A DNA stretch of 64,000 bases, from contig NZ_LT629750.1 in the NCBI RefSeq assembly GCF_900105125.1, positions 744,001-808,000 on the forward strand, written 5' to 3'. Origin of the DNA: Bradyrhizobium canariense (GTDB lineage Bacteria; Pseudomonadota; Alphaproteobacteria; Rhizobiales; Xanthobacteraceae). Shown here in pieces: positions 52,794 through 61,751 of this stretch (positions within the stretch are counted from its first letter, which is position 1; every line of letters starts with the position of its first letter). The translations under genes were made by a program, and so were the position numbers. The notes beneath the pieces were generated by a model that was not told the DNA's origin, made no database searches, and saw only the letters and a list, made by a program, of their open reading frames with translations.

Positions 52794-53953
52794 TCAGTCG
52801 AGGTCGCCGAGATCATCCTCGGCTGCGCGACGTTCGATTTGTAGAACGGAGGTCGGCGACAGCTCCGGCGCCGGGCCATGTTCTCTGCCGACAAGCCGGG
52901 CGACGAACAGCGAGAGCGTGGGTCCCGCCACTAGGATCAGCACGAAGCGAACGGTCTGCATCGCCATCACGAAGGACGTGTCGACCTTGGTCGAGGCTGC
53001 GATGATGGCGACGGAATCGACGCCGCCGGGACTGGTCGCAAGGTAAGCGGTCAACGGGTCCACGCCGACGATACGCACCAGCAGCGCCGCCAGCCCGCCA
53101 CAGAACGCGATCATGACTGCGATCGAAAACACGCTCTGGGGGAGCGCCCGCATGACCGCGCTCAACAGCTTCGGGCTGAAGCGCAGGCCGGTATTCCAGC
53201 CGACCAATGCGTAGCCTGTCGCGAGCAGCCAGGGCGGCAGTTCGATGGCGCTGTAGCCGCCGATGTGCAACACGCCGCCGATCGCCATCGCCGCGATCAG
53301 GACGCCCGCGGGGATTCCCGGTACGAGTAAAGCGAGGAAGCTGACGGCGATGATCAGCAGCGTTCCCAGCAATGACGGCCATGCAACCGCTGGAAACCAG
53401 ATCATGACATGTGCCGCATCTGCGGGAACGTGGACCCAGAAGCGGGCAATCAGCGATGCCGTGATGGCCACGAACACCACGCGCAGATATTGGATGAAGG
53501 CGACCAGCGGCGCATCGGCGCCATAGGCTTCCGCCATCAGGATCATCACCGGCGCGGCGCCCGGCAATAATCCCCAAACCGCGGTCGTGCCCTGCATGAT
53601 GCGAAGCGTGCTGATCAGCCATCCGAGGCGGCACTGGCGATGATGATGGTGACGACGACAACCAGAAACAGCGGCCAGCTTTCACCGAACCTGACGAGAA
53701 TCTCCGAGGTAAACGAACGGGCAATCAGGCAGCCGATCATTGCCTGCGCAAAATTCATCGGCAGTCGTGGAATGCGCACCGTGCCGCCGCCGGTCGCCGT
53801 CAGGATGCCCGCCATCATGGGACCCAGCATCAGGGCGGCCGGCAGTCGCACCCATTCAAGGATGGCCGTCGTCACCACCGAAATGGCGACGAGGACGACC
53901 CACTGAACGGAAAGCGAAAGATTCGCAAACGGCAGTGCGCGCGGCGCTGGCAT
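52794..53953 (-). pseudogene. AbrB family membrane transporter, frameshifted
   Basis: Two frames together make one AbrB (AmoA-like) permease of about 385 residues. The first (53953 to 53615, MPAPRALPFANLSLSVQWV to VVVVTIIIASAASDG) ends at a TGA. The second runs from the residues WLISTLRIMQGTTAV onward to 52794 (YGADAPLVAFIQYLRV; ATSPGGVDSVAIIAAST). One C missing from a CCC near 53625 would restore LGWLIS and join them. It is either a genuine lesion or a base-calling error. It is the next gene after the isochorismatase on the same strand. Confidence 0.84.
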
Positions 53954-53959
53954 TGCCAC

Positions 53960-54532
53960 TCAGCGCTTCAGCTCGATGTCGTCGGACTTCACCACGCGGC
54001 TCAACATCGGAAAGATGGCATTGATCGCGAACGCATGCATCTCGCTGGAGAAGCTGGTTGTCGTGTCTTCCGCGATCACTACCTCGTAGGCGTGTTCGTG
54101 TGCCTGGCGCGCCGTCGATTCGACGCCGATATTGGTTGCGATCCCGCCGAGCACGATGGTCCGGATGCCGCGACGGCGGAGCTGCACGTCGAGATCGGTG
54201 CCGTAAAATGCGCCCCATTGATGCTTGGTCACGAGGATGTCGCCGGGACGATAAAGGCCCTCGACGAGGTCGCTGAAGTTGGCGGGAAAACCGCCTTCCG
54301 GATGCGCCATCGGCCTGTCGACCGGCGGTTTTAATGCATCGCCGTAATCCGCTGCGAACGCGACGTTGACCAGCACGACGGGCGCGCCGGCGGCGCGGAA
54401 ACGCTGCGCGAGCTTGATGCCCGCCGCCGCGGCGTCAGCGCCGGATCGCGGCGCAAGCGCCGGCATCGGGACGATACCCTGCTGAAGATCGATCAGGACG
54501 AGGGCCGTGGTCGCGGGGGAGAATTCGGGCAT
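53960..54532 (-). CDS. Isochorismatase family hydrolase
   Basis: A 190-residue cysteine hydrolase. Family marks are TALVLIDLQQGIVP (catalytic Asp), TKHQWGAFYGTDLDVQL (Lys), and IVLGGIATNIGVESTARQAHEH. The catalytic Cys of the IATNxxV(C/E) position appears as Glu (GVES), so the usual nucleophile may be absent. The start at 54532 fits the family; a longer frame reaches 54634. The AbrB-like gene begins immediately after its stop, and a TetR regulator is divergent upstream. Confidence 0.86.
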   Translation of the reverse strand: MPEFSPATTALVLIDLQQGIVPMPALAPRSGADAAAAGIKLAQRFRAAGAPVVLVNVAFAADYGDALKPPVDRPMAHPEGGFPANFSDLVEGLYRPGDILVTKHQWGAFYGTDLDVQLRRRGIRTIVLGGIATNIGVESTARQAHEHAYEVVIAEDTTTSFSSEMHAFAINAIFPMLSRVVKSDDIELKR

Positions 54533-54706
54533 TGCGATGATTCCTGGGTGAGGTGAGGACAGCCGCGACGATTGTCCGGTCGCGGGCTTTGCCGGCCGTT
54601 CAGGCCGCCGTGATGAATTTGAGGATATACTCAAACATGGAAGCTGCTTGAGTGCAACCTCAAATAAGAATTGGCCGTCATCGGTGACTGCTGCTAGGCT
54701 CCCGGC

Positions 54707-55369
54707 ATGTCCTCACGTCCTGCAAAGCGGCGGCCAGCCACGGCGGCTTCAAGGCCCAATCGCGACCGTCCTGCACTTTCGCCCCAGCGCAGCGTCGGGC
54801 GGAAGCGCGTCGCCAATTTGATGATTGCCGCGGCGGACGTCATTCGCGAGCGCGGATTCGATGCCGCTACGATGGCGGAGATCGCGGAGCGGGCGGGGGC
54901 GAAGGTCGGTTCGCTCTACCGGTTCTTTCCGAGCAAGGAAGTTCTGGCCGATGCGCTGATGCAGCGTTACGCGGATCTGATCGACACCGCCTGCGATGAG
55001 ATCGACGCCCGCCTGTCCGCGCTCACGGTGGATGAACTGGCCGATCTCTTCGTGAACTTCCTTGTGAGAATCCATCACGAAAGCGGCGCCTTGACCGCGC
55101 TGTTGGAGGCGCGGTCGCATTGGTCGGCCAAGCGTCTTGAGTTTCGCGAGCAGGCCCTGAAGCGTGTTGCCAACACGCTGTTGCTCAGGGCGCCCGGATT
55201 GCCGCGGAAGACGGCGCGGGACATGGCGGTTGTCCTGCTCAACAATATGAAGACGATGGTCGCCATGACGGTCGACAAATCGGCGCCCACGAGTCCGGGA
55301 AGTGCGGACGAACTGAGCCTGATGAACCGGCTTTATCTCGCCAGCAAGCTCGCCGGGTTTAAGCGCTAG
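54707..55369 (+). CDS. TetR/AcrR family regulator
   Basis: A 220-residue repressor-type protein. The HTH is AAADVIRERGFDAATMAEIAERAGAKVGSLYRFFPSKEVL (residues about 45-85), and the rest is a helical ligand-binding domain. It is divergent from the isochorismatase gene, with 174 bases between starts. The obvious hypothesis is that it controls the isochorismatase/AbrB pair. No clear palindrome was found in the gap. Confidence 0.9.
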   Translation: MSSRPAKRRPATAASRPNRDRPALSPQRSVGRKRVANLMIAAADVIRERGFDAATMAEIAERAGAKVGSLYRFFPSKEVLADALMQRYADLIDTACDEIDARLSALTVDELADLFVNFLVRIHHESGALTALLEARSHWSAKRLEFREQALKRVANTLLLRAPGLPRKTARDMAVVLLNNMKTMVAMTVDKSAPTSPGSADELSLMNRLYLASKLAGFKR

Positions 55370-55440
55370 ATACAACCGTGCCGCATTGCGGCGGTGTGAT
55401 ATTCGGCTAGACTCATGGGCCGCATGGATTGGATTGAAGC

Positions 55441-55932
55441 ATGGTTCGAGAGAGTGAAGTCCGCGAAGGTGAAATCGCCGTCGATATGCCGGCGGCGCGG
55501 GATGCCGGTCTCGTCTTTATCGGTCGCATCCGCACCCCCTGGACCTCGCGGCTGATGACGCCCCGGCAGGGGCGCCATGACGGCCCGGTCTGCCGGCTGG
55601 AGATTTTCGAGCCCTGGGTGCCGGCGATCAAGGGCGTCGATTTCTATTCGAATCTGGAAGTGATCTACTGGCTGCATCAGTCGCGCCGCGACCTCGTGCT
55701 GCAAAGCCCGAAGAACAACAAGTCGACCCGCGGTACGTTTTCGTTGCGCTCGCCGGTGCGGCCTAATCCGATCGGCACCTCGATCGTCAAGCTGGTCGGG
55801 ATCGAGGGCAACGTGGTTCTGGTGCGTGGCCTCGATTGCCTCGACGAGACGCCGCTACTCGATCTCAAGCCCGACCGTTGCGAGTTCACGCCGCTGGCGC
55901 CGCCGCAGGCCGGGGATTTCGAGACGGAGTGA
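55441..55932 (+). CDS. trmO: tRNA (t6A37-N6)-methyltransferase TrmO
   Basis: A 163-residue TsaA/TrmO protein that methylates N6-threonylcarbamoyladenosine at position 37 of tRNA-Thr. Motifs include [36 protein letters not shown] and [13 protein letters not shown], and it ends [15 protein letters not shown]. The length is a little short but complete for the core domain. It follows the TetR gene by 71 bases, so partial co-transcription is possible. Confidence 0.92.
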   Translation: MVRESEVREGEIAVDMPAARDAGLVFIGRIRTPWTSRLMTPRQGRHDGPVCRLEIFEPWVPAIKGVDFYSNLEVIYWLHQSRRDLVLQSPKNNKSTRGTFSLRSPVRPNPIGTSIVKLVGIEGNVVLVRGLDCLDETPLLDLKPDRCEFTPLAPPQAGDFETE

Positions 55933-55966
55933 TCTTCCTTTACCTGTCCCTGGAAAGGGAGAGGTC

Positions 55967-56055
55967 GGATCACCTTTGGTGATCCGGGTGAGGAGGTCAT
56001 CTTCCCTTACGGAGCTTGCGGCGGACCCCACCCCAATCCTCCCCCTTGCAGGGGG
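55967..56055. repeat. Interspersed palindromic repeat element
   Basis: GGATCACC (55967-55974), ttt, GGTGATCC (55978-55985), then a second hairpin CCCCCT (56041-56046)/AGGGGG (56050-56055). The flanking GGGAGAGGTCGG and CCGGGTGAGG strings are, from memory, common in bradyrhizobial intergenic repeats. Confidence 0.65.
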
Positions 56056-56061
56056 AGGGAG

Positions 56062-56484
56062 TTATTTTAGCGCCGCGATCAGCTTGGCGGCGTTGTCTTC
56101 CAGCACCTTGCCATCTTCCTTGCGGCTCGCCGGCGGCAATAGCGCGACACCGTCGTAGCGCGGCATCACATGCATGTGCAGGTGATACACCACCTGTCCG
56201 GAGGCTGGCTCGCTGAATTGCTGGATGGTGATGCCGTCGGCCTTGAACGCTGTCATGGCGGCGCGAGCGATCTTGTGGGTGCCGCGCGCAACATGGGCGA
56301 AATCATCGGCGGAAATATCGAGGATATTGCGGGCAGGGGCCTTCGGAATCACCAGCGTATGGCCGGGCGCGCGCGGCATGATGTCGAGAAAGGCCAACAC
56401 GTGGTCATCCTCATACACCTTGTAACAGGGGAACTCGCCGCGCAGGATCTTTGCGAAGACGTTGTTGCTGTCATAGGCGGGCAT
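56062..56484 (-). CDS. HIT family nucleotide hydrolase
   Basis: A 140-residue histidine-triad protein, HINT-like. The start at 56484 follows CAGGAG. YDSNNVFAKILRGEFPCYKVYEDD and PGHTLVIPKAP are typical; the active-site triad is VYHLHMHVMPR (HxHxH). It cleaves nucleoside phosphoramidates or related bonds; the natural substrate is unknown. The next gene downstream is convergent trmO. Confidence 0.92.
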   Translation of the reverse strand: MPAYDSNNVFAKILRGEFPCYKVYEDDHVLAFLDIMPRAPGHTLVIPKAPARNILDISADDFAHVARGTHKIARAAMTAFKADGITIQQFSEPASGQVVYHLHMHVMPRYDGVALLPPASRKEDGKVLEDNAAKLIAALK

Positions 56485-56534
56485 GTCGGCTCCTGAATGA
56501 TATCTCGAATTTCTCGCAGCCGGCCTATGCGCGG

Positions 56535-57782
56535 TCAAGCATCATCGGCGGGCTTGCGGAATGGCCCGGCTTCTGTGAGCTCGCGCCCCGCTTCCATCAC
56601 ATAAGCGCGTTCGCGCTTGAGATAATCCGCGATGGCGTGGCGCAGGCCGGGGTCGGCAATATAATGCGCGGAATAGGTCGTTTGCGGCAAATATCCGCGC
56701 GCGATCTTGTGCTCGCCCTGCGCACCGGCTTCGACGGTCTTCAGGCGATGCCGGATCGCAAAATCGATCGCCTGATAATAGCAGACTTCGAAATGCAGGA
56801 ACGGATGATGTTCGACCGCTCCCCAGTTGCGGCCGAACAGCGTATGCGACCCGATGAAGTTGATGGCACCGGCGATCCAGCGGCCATCGCGCTTCGCCAT
56901 CACCAGCAGCACATCCTTGGCCATGCTCTCGCCGATCAGCGAGAAGAACGAGCGGGTGAGATAGGGCCGGCCCCATTTTCGCGATCCGGTCTCCATGTAG
57001 AATTCGAAGAAGGCATCCCATGCCTCTTCGGTGATGTCGCTGCCGGTCAGCCAGTGAATCGTGACTCCGGCGGCGAGCGCCTCGCGCCGTTCGCGCTTGA
57101 TCGCCTTGCGGTGGCGTGAATTGAGGGTGGCGAGGAAATCCTCGAAACTGCCGTAGCCTTCATTGTGCCAGTGAAACTGCTGATCGGTGCGTTGCAGGAA
57201 TTCGTGCTCGGCCAGGAATTTTTGTTCGGCCTCGCGCGCAAAGGTCACATGAACCGATGAGGCTTTGGTGGCGCCGCACAGCGCCACCAGTCCGCTGGCG
57301 AGCGCGGTGCCGACGAGGTCCATGTCGACGCCGTCGCGGATCAACAGCCGCGGGCCGGTAGCCGGTGTGAAGGGAACCGACGCCTGTAATTTGGGATAAT
57401 AGCGGCCGCCGGCGCGCTCATAGGCATCAGCCCAGCCGCGATCGAACACGTATTCGCCCTGCGAGTGCGATTTCAGATAGCAGGGGACGATGCCGGCAAT
57501 TTTGCCGTCGATTTTCGCGAGCAGATGCCGCGGTCCCCAGCCGGTCCGCGCGGTGGCGGAACCTGAGGCCTCGATTGCCGAGAAAAATGCATGCGAAACA
57601 AAGGGGTTATAGCCCACTCTTGGATCGGCGCAGGAGTTGCCCGCGGCGTTGGGCGAGGCCAACGTATCCAGGCCTTCGAGGCTGTCCGGATTGGGCCTCG
57701 GATTGGCGCACGCGTTCCAGTCCTCAGCCGGGATGTCGCTGACGGAAGGCACTGCTTCAAGGGATATTTCGGATGACGCCAT
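56535..57782 (-). CDS. GNAT/FemAB-like protein (DUF482, peptidogalycan biosynthesis-like)
   Basis: A 415-residue soluble protein. The N-terminal half includes YNPFVSHAFFSAIEASGSA, GWGPRHLLAKIDGKIAGIVPCYLKSHSQGEYVFD; the C-terminal half has LNSRHRKAIKRERREALAAGVTIHWLTG and GAINFIGSHTLFGRNWGA, the marks of the COG3146 family in the GNAT/Fem fold. A cytoplasmic acyl- or aminoacyltransferase is expected. Acceptor and donor are unknown. It ends 51 bases upstream of the HIT gene start on the same strand. Confidence 0.85.
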   Translation of the reverse strand: MASSEISLEAVPSVSDIPAEDWNACANPRPNPDSLEGLDTLASPNAAGNSCADPRVGYNPFVSHAFFSAIEASGSATARTGWGPRHLLAKIDGKIAGIVPCYLKSHSQGEYVFDRGWADAYERAGGRYYPKLQASVPFTPATGPRLLIRDGVDMDLVGTALASGLVALCGATKASSVHVTFAREAEQKFLAEHEFLQRTDQQFHWHNEGYGSFEDFLATLNSRHRKAIKRERREALAAGVTIHWLTGSDITEEAWDAFFEFYMETGSRKWGRPYLTRSFFSLIGESMAKDVLLVMAKRDGRWIAGAINFIGSHTLFGRNWGAVEHHPFLHFEVCYYQAIDFAIRHRLKTVEAGAQGEHKIARGYLPQTTYSAHYIADPGLRHAIADYLKRERAYVMEAGRELTEAGPFRKPADDA

Positions 57783-57886
57783 CGACGATTTAGGACCGGT
57801 CTTTCGTCACGATCGGCCATCGCTCGTGGTGACCAACACCGCAAAGATCGTGCATCACGCGCGAGAGTTCAAGTGCGCAATCCGTA

Positions 57887-58639
57887 TCAGGTTCCCGGCG
57901 TAAAACCCTCGAAAATCATCTGATCGGCGTAGCGGGCGGCGCGTTGGCGCTGCTCGGGCGTGCGCACGGTCCAGGCCAGCAGCGGCAGTCCGACAATGTT
58001 GCGCGTAATCCAGGGCGCGGGCGCCGGCAATTCGTTGACCCAGTAAGCTACGAAATGCGGCTGCGTGCGAAAGGCGTGCCGCAGATGCGTCATCTCTCGG
58101 CGCTGGGCGGGCGAAGCCTCCGGCCAATCGCCCTCGGTATAGTGGCGTTCGGCCACGATGCCACGCGGCAGCTTCGGCATCAGTTCGCGGAGCGCCAGCA
58201 CCTGATCCGGGTCGAACGACATTCCGGTCACCGGCCCGGAATAGGAGGCAAGCACCTCGGCCATCCGCTTCACCAGTTTGCGGTCGCCGTCGAAATGGCT
58301 CTTCACTTCGATCACGAGGGGGACGCGACCTGCGATCAGCGCGCAGAGATCGCCGAGCGACATCATTCGCTCGGACGTGTTCTTGAACGTGGCCGCCTTG
58401 AGTTCGGCCGCGGTCTTGTCGCGCAGCGCGCCTGAGCCTTCGGTGAGGCGGCCGAGGGCATCGTCATGATGCACCATGGCTTCGCCATCGGCGGTGCGCT
58501 GGATATCGACCTCGATCGAAAAATTACCTGATATGGCGGCCTGAACCGCGCCCGGCATATTTTCGATGATGCCGCGCGCGGCATCATGCAGGCCGCGATG
58601 GGCGACCGGGCGCGCCGTCAGCCAGTCAGGTGCGCGCAC
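57887..58639 (-). CDS. Glycerophosphodiester phosphodiesterase
   Basis: A 250-residue GDPD-domain enzyme with no signal peptide. The core is intact: VAHRGLHDAARGIIENMPGAV (His, Arg, Glu), IEVDIQRTADGEAMVHHDDALGRLT (Glu, Asp, His) and VPLVIEVKSHF. It splits glycerophosphodiesters to glycerol-3-phosphate and an alcohol. It is the second gene after ridA-like 58653 on the same strand with 13 bases between, so the two are probably co-transcribed. Confidence 0.91.
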   Translation of the reverse strand: MRAPDWLTARPVAHRGLHDAARGIIENMPGAVQAAISGNFSIEVDIQRTADGEAMVHHDDALGRLTEGSGALRDKTAAELKAATFKNTSERMMSLGDLCALIAGRVPLVIEVKSHFDGDRKLVKRMAEVLASYSGPVTGMSFDPDQVLALRELMPKLPRGIVAERHYTEGDWPEASPAQRREMTHLRHAFRTQPHFVAYWVNELPAPAPWITRNIVGLPLLAWTVRTPEQRQRAARYADQMIFEGFTPGT

Positions 58640-58652
58640 CGGATCGCTTCCT

Positions 58653-59120
58653 TCAGGAAACCTCGAAGATACCTTCGACCTCTACCGCCGCGTCCCCGGG
58701 AAGCGAGGACACGCCGACGGTGGTGCGGGCATGGCGGCCCTTGTCGCCGAACACCGCGACCATCAGGTCGGAAGCGCCGTTCAATACCTTCGGCCCGTCG
58801 AGAAAATCCGGCGCGGAATTGACGAAACCGCCCAACCGGACCACGCGAACCACCTTGTCGAGGTCGCCAAGCGCTGCCTTGATCTGTGCCAGCAGGTTGA
58901 TCGCGCAGCCGCGCGCCGCCGCATTGCCTTGCTCGACGGTGACGCCGGCGCCGAGCTTGCCCTTGGCGATCAGCTTGCCTTCCGCGTCGACGCAGACCTG
59001 GCCGGACACGATCAGCAGATTTCCGGTGCGCACAAAGCCGACATAATTGGCCACCGGGCTTGCGGGCTGATGCAAGACAATGCCCTGTGCCGCCAATTTC
59101 TGCTCGATCGTACCCGCCAT
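58653..59120 (-). CDS. RidA family protein
   Basis: A 155-residue protein of the RidA/YjgF family: NLLIVSGQVCVDAEGKLIAKGKLG, CAINLLAQIKAALGDLDKVVRVVRLGGFVNSAPDF and HARTTVGVSSLPGDAAVEVEGIFEV. This is the long YjgF-like subgroup with residues matching VSSLP rather than the classic Arg105 context (RxxVxVxxLP), so enamine/imine deaminase activity is uncertain. It leads an operon with the GDPD gene. Confidence 0.9.
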   Translation of the reverse strand: MAGTIEQKLAAQGIVLHQPASPVANYVGFVRTGNLLIVSGQVCVDAEGKLIAKGKLGAGVTVEQGNAAARGCAINLLAQIKAALGDLDKVVRVVRLGGFVNSAPDFLDGPKVLNGASDLMVAVFGDKGRHARTTVGVSSLPGDAAVEVEGIFEVS

Positions 59121-59461
59121 GTTCCGTCCTCGTTTGATGTGATCTGCACCCGATCCATGCGATCGGGAGTGCGCTTTGTTTCGCGCATTGCGCCATCACA
59201 TGCAAGCCGGCCCGCGTTTCGAGCGAAGTGGGACCTGTTCGCATGGAGAAAACGCGTCAAAACAAAGACGGGAGCTCAGGGACTGGTTTAACCAGAACCG
59301 AAAAGCGCTTGCGGGTTTGATGCTTGCTGCCGTTTTCTGCGGCACCGCGCGCGGGGCCGGCTGGAAAACATTGCGCCCTGACAGATATTTGTCCCTCTTG
59401 CCCTAGTTGCGGCGCAATGGCGCAGTCCCTAATGTGACGAAATCCTGACCGAGAACACGAC
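59121..59461. repeat. Intergenic region with interspersed repeat (about 59212-59310)
   Basis: The segment around 59219-59310, with GAGCGAAGTGGGACCTGTTC and GAGAAAACGCGTCAAAAC, matches from memory a common bradyrhizobial intergenic repeat. An inverted pair CTGGTTTAACCAG (59283-59295) closes it. No gene is supported; frames crossing it are spurious. Confidence 0.6.
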
Positions 59462-60337
59462 ATGACCCGCTCGCTTACTTCGCCTCGTCGCGCCAGATCC
59501 CTGGCGCTGACCCTTGTTGCTATCGGGCTTGGATCGGGTTTTGCGACCGGCGCGGCCAATGCCGCCGCAGGCACGCCTTTTCTTGCGCATCAGGCGCTCT
59601 ACGACCTCAGCCTGGTGAAATCCCGCGGCTCCGGTTCGATCAACAGCGCGCGCGGCCGCATTCTCTATAATTTCTCCGGCAGCGCCTGCGAGGGCTACAC
59701 CTCGGAGTTCAGGCAAGTCTCGGAGATGGAAAGCGGCGAGGACAAGGTGACGTTGAGCGACCTGCGCTCGACCTCCTGGGAGGACGGTGCGGGCAAGACC
59801 TATCGCTTCAAGATCGATGCGCGGATGAACGAAACCGATTCCAGTCCGGTTGATGGCGTCGCCGAGCGAACCGGCGATCACGTCACGGTCAAATTGAAAT
59901 TGCCCGAGGAGAAGACCTTTACGCTCGACGGCAATACGGTGTTTCCGACCCAGCAGATCGAGCGCATCATCGAGGCCGCGCGCGCCGGAAAATCCGTGCT
60001 CGAGCTTACGGTCTATGACGGCTCCGACAATGGCGAGAAAGTCTACAATACGATGTCCGTGATCGGACAGCCAATTCCCGGCGACCGCGCCCCTGCCGAC
60101 CCCGATCCGTCGACAGCGAATGACACGATGAAGTCGCTGACGCGGTGGCCGGTCACGGTCAGCTATTTCGACCGCGAAGCCAAGCCGGCGGACGGCGAGC
60201 AGACGCCGGTCTATTCGATGTCGTTCGAACTGTATGAGAACGGCGTCTCGCGGGCGCTGGTGCTCGACTACAATGATTTCGTGATTTCCGGCGCGATGGG
60301 AAAATTCGACGTCAAGGACTCCAAGCCGTGTAAGTGA
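59462..60337 (+). CDS. eipB: Cell envelope integrity protein EipB family (DUF1849)
   Basis: A 291-residue exported protein. Signal peptide ALTLVAIGLGSGFATGAANA. The beta-spiral domain shows HQALYDLSLVKSRGSGSINSARGRILYNFSGSACEGYTSEFRQ, then KIDARMNETDSS and FELYENGVSRALVLDYNDF. Two cysteines, in SACEGY and at the end SKPCK, correspond to the conserved disulfide of EipB. In Brucella the protein supports envelope stability. A hairpin repeat follows at 60361-60447. Confidence 0.9.
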   Translation: MTRSLTSPRRARSLALTLVAIGLGSGFATGAANAAAGTPFLAHQALYDLSLVKSRGSGSINSARGRILYNFSGSACEGYTSEFRQVSEMESGEDKVTLSDLRSTSWEDGAGKTYRFKIDARMNETDSSPVDGVAERTGDHVTVKLKLPEEKTFTLDGNTVFPTQQIERIIEAARAGKSVLELTVYDGSDNGEKVYNTMSVIGQPIPGDRAPADPDPSTANDTMKSLTRWPVTVSYFDREAKPADGEQTPVYSMSFELYENGVSRALVLDYNDFVISGAMGKFDVKDSKPCK

Positions 60338-60360
60338 GGCGCGGGCCGCGTGCTCGGACC

Positions 60361-60447
60361 GTCATGCGCGAGCTTGACCCGCGCATCCATCAATCTTCCA
60401 TGATTTTCGCGAAACAGATGGATTGCCGGGTCAAGCCCGGCAATGAC
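60361..60447. repeat. Imperfect long inverted repeat (bradyrhizobial element)
   Basis: Left arm 60361-60391 and right arm 60417-60447, each 31 bases, pair with a few mismatches around TCATxGCxxGxxCTTGACCC. The CCGGGTCAAGCCCGGCAATG core is, from memory, a frequent intergenic repeat in these genomes. It sits between convergent eipB and dinB and may help end transcripts. Confidence 0.8.
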
Positions 60448-60455
60448 GATTGTGG

Positions 60456-61751
60456 TTATTCCGGCTTCTGCGGCCCGTCATAGGCAATCCCCCGGATCAC
60501 GGCGGCATTGCCAAACTTCTTGCGCAGATCGTCCATCGCGCGCTCGGCATGGGCGGAGCGGCGGTCGAGCATGTCGGTGTCGTCGGCCTGCGATCCCTCC
60601 CGCAGCGCGCTGACGCCTGTGCCCATCAGCCGGAATGCGGTGCCGTCGATTTCCTTTGCCAGCATTTCCCTGGAGATCGCGAAGATTTTGGCGGCGAGCT
60701 GGGTCGGGCCGTGGATCGATTGCGAGCGGGTGCGCTGCCGGAAATCGGCGGTCTTCAGTTTCAGCGTGATGGTGCAGCCTGCGAGATTGCTGTTCTTGAG
60801 CCGCGAGGAGACTTTTTCCGACAGCCGCCACAGGGTTTTCTCAAGCGTCGCAAAATCGCGGATGTCGGTTTCGAACGTGGTCTCGCTGGAAATCGTCTTG
60901 GCGCCGCGGTCGGGCACCACGCGGCGGTCGTCGATGCCGCGCGCCAGCCGCCACAGCCTGCGACCGTCGGTTGCGAATTGTTTCATCAATTCGACTTCGT
61001 CGGCGCGCTGCAGATCGGCGATGGTGTTGAAGCCGCGCTGCGACAGCCGCTCCTGGGTCGCCGGTCCGACGCCGAAAATGAATCCGACCGGCTTGTCGGC
61101 CAGCATCGCCTTCGCTTCCTCCTGGTCGAGCGCCGCAAAACCTCTGGGCTTGTCGAGGTCGGAGGCGATCTTGGCCAGAAACTTGTTGCAGGACAGGCCG
61201 ACGGAAACCGTAATCCCGATACCGGCCTCGACCTCGCGGGCAAAGCGCGCCAGCACTTTTGCCGGGATCATGCCGTGGACGCGCTGGGTGCCGGAAAGAT
61301 CCAGAAACGCCTCGTCGATCGAGAGCGGCTCGACCAGCGGGGTCAGTGCCTGCATCGCATGACGCACCTCGCGGCCGACCCTGACATACTTTGCCATATC
61401 GGGCCGGATCACAGCGGCGGACGGGCAGAGCGCGAGCGCCTTGAACATCGGCATGGCGGAGCGCACGCCGTAGGTCCGCGAAATGTAACAAGCCGCCGAG
61501 ACCACGCCGCGCTTGCCGCCGCCGATGATGACGGGCTTGTCGGCCAATTCAGGATTATCGCGCTTTTCCACGGTTGCGTAGAATGCGTCGCAGTCGATAT
61601 GCGCCAGCATCAGCGAGGCCAGCGCGCGATGACGAACCAGGCGAGGCGAGCCGCATTCGCTGCACCGCCGGGTCGCTCCATCGAGATCGACGAGGCAATC
61701 CCGGCAGAAGCAGGTGGGCCCTGGTACTCCGATTCCGAAGTTCGCATGCAT
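60456..61751 (-). CDS. dinB: DNA polymerase IV with N-terminal zinc-ribbon-like segment
   Basis: A 431-residue Y-family translesion polymerase. The first 40 residues hold five cysteines (Cys14, 16, 19, 30, 33) in a CxCxxC-x10-CxxC pattern, likely a zinc ribbon. The polymerase core has HIDCDAFYATVEKRDNPEL (catalytic Asp), SAACYISRTYGVRSAMP, LSIDEAFLDLSGT (catalytic Asp-Glu) and VGLSCNKFLAKIASDLDKP. No clear clamp-binding motif is visible at the C-terminus (ends DGPQKPE). The start codon lies in the loop of an inverted repeat (61731-61783), so the first residues derive from the repeat. Confidence 0.9.
   Translation of the reverse strand: MHANFGIGVPGPTCFCRDCLVDLDGATRRCSECGSPRLVRHRALASLMLAHIDCDAFYATVEKRDNPELADKPVIIGGGKRGVVSAACYISRTYGVRSAMPMFKALALCPSAAVIRPDMAKYVRVGREVRHAMQALTPLVEPLSIDEAFLDLSGTQRVHGMIPAKVLARFAREVEAGIGITVSVGLSCNKFLAKIASDLDKPRGFAALDQEEAKAMLADKPVGFIFGVGPATQERLSQRGFNTIADLQRADEVELMKQFATDGRRLWRLARGIDDRRVVPDRGAKTISSETTFETDIRDFATLEKTLWRLSEKVSSRLKNSNLAGCTITLKLKTADFRQRTRSQSIHGPTQLAAKIFAISREMLAKEIDGTAFRLMGTGVSALREGSQADDTDMLDRRSAHAERAMDDLRKKFGNAAVIRGIAYDGPQKPE

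Noticed and set aside
59176..59406. 76-residue frame between ridA-like and eipB genes
   Set aside because: Built over an interspersed repeat; no ribosome site.
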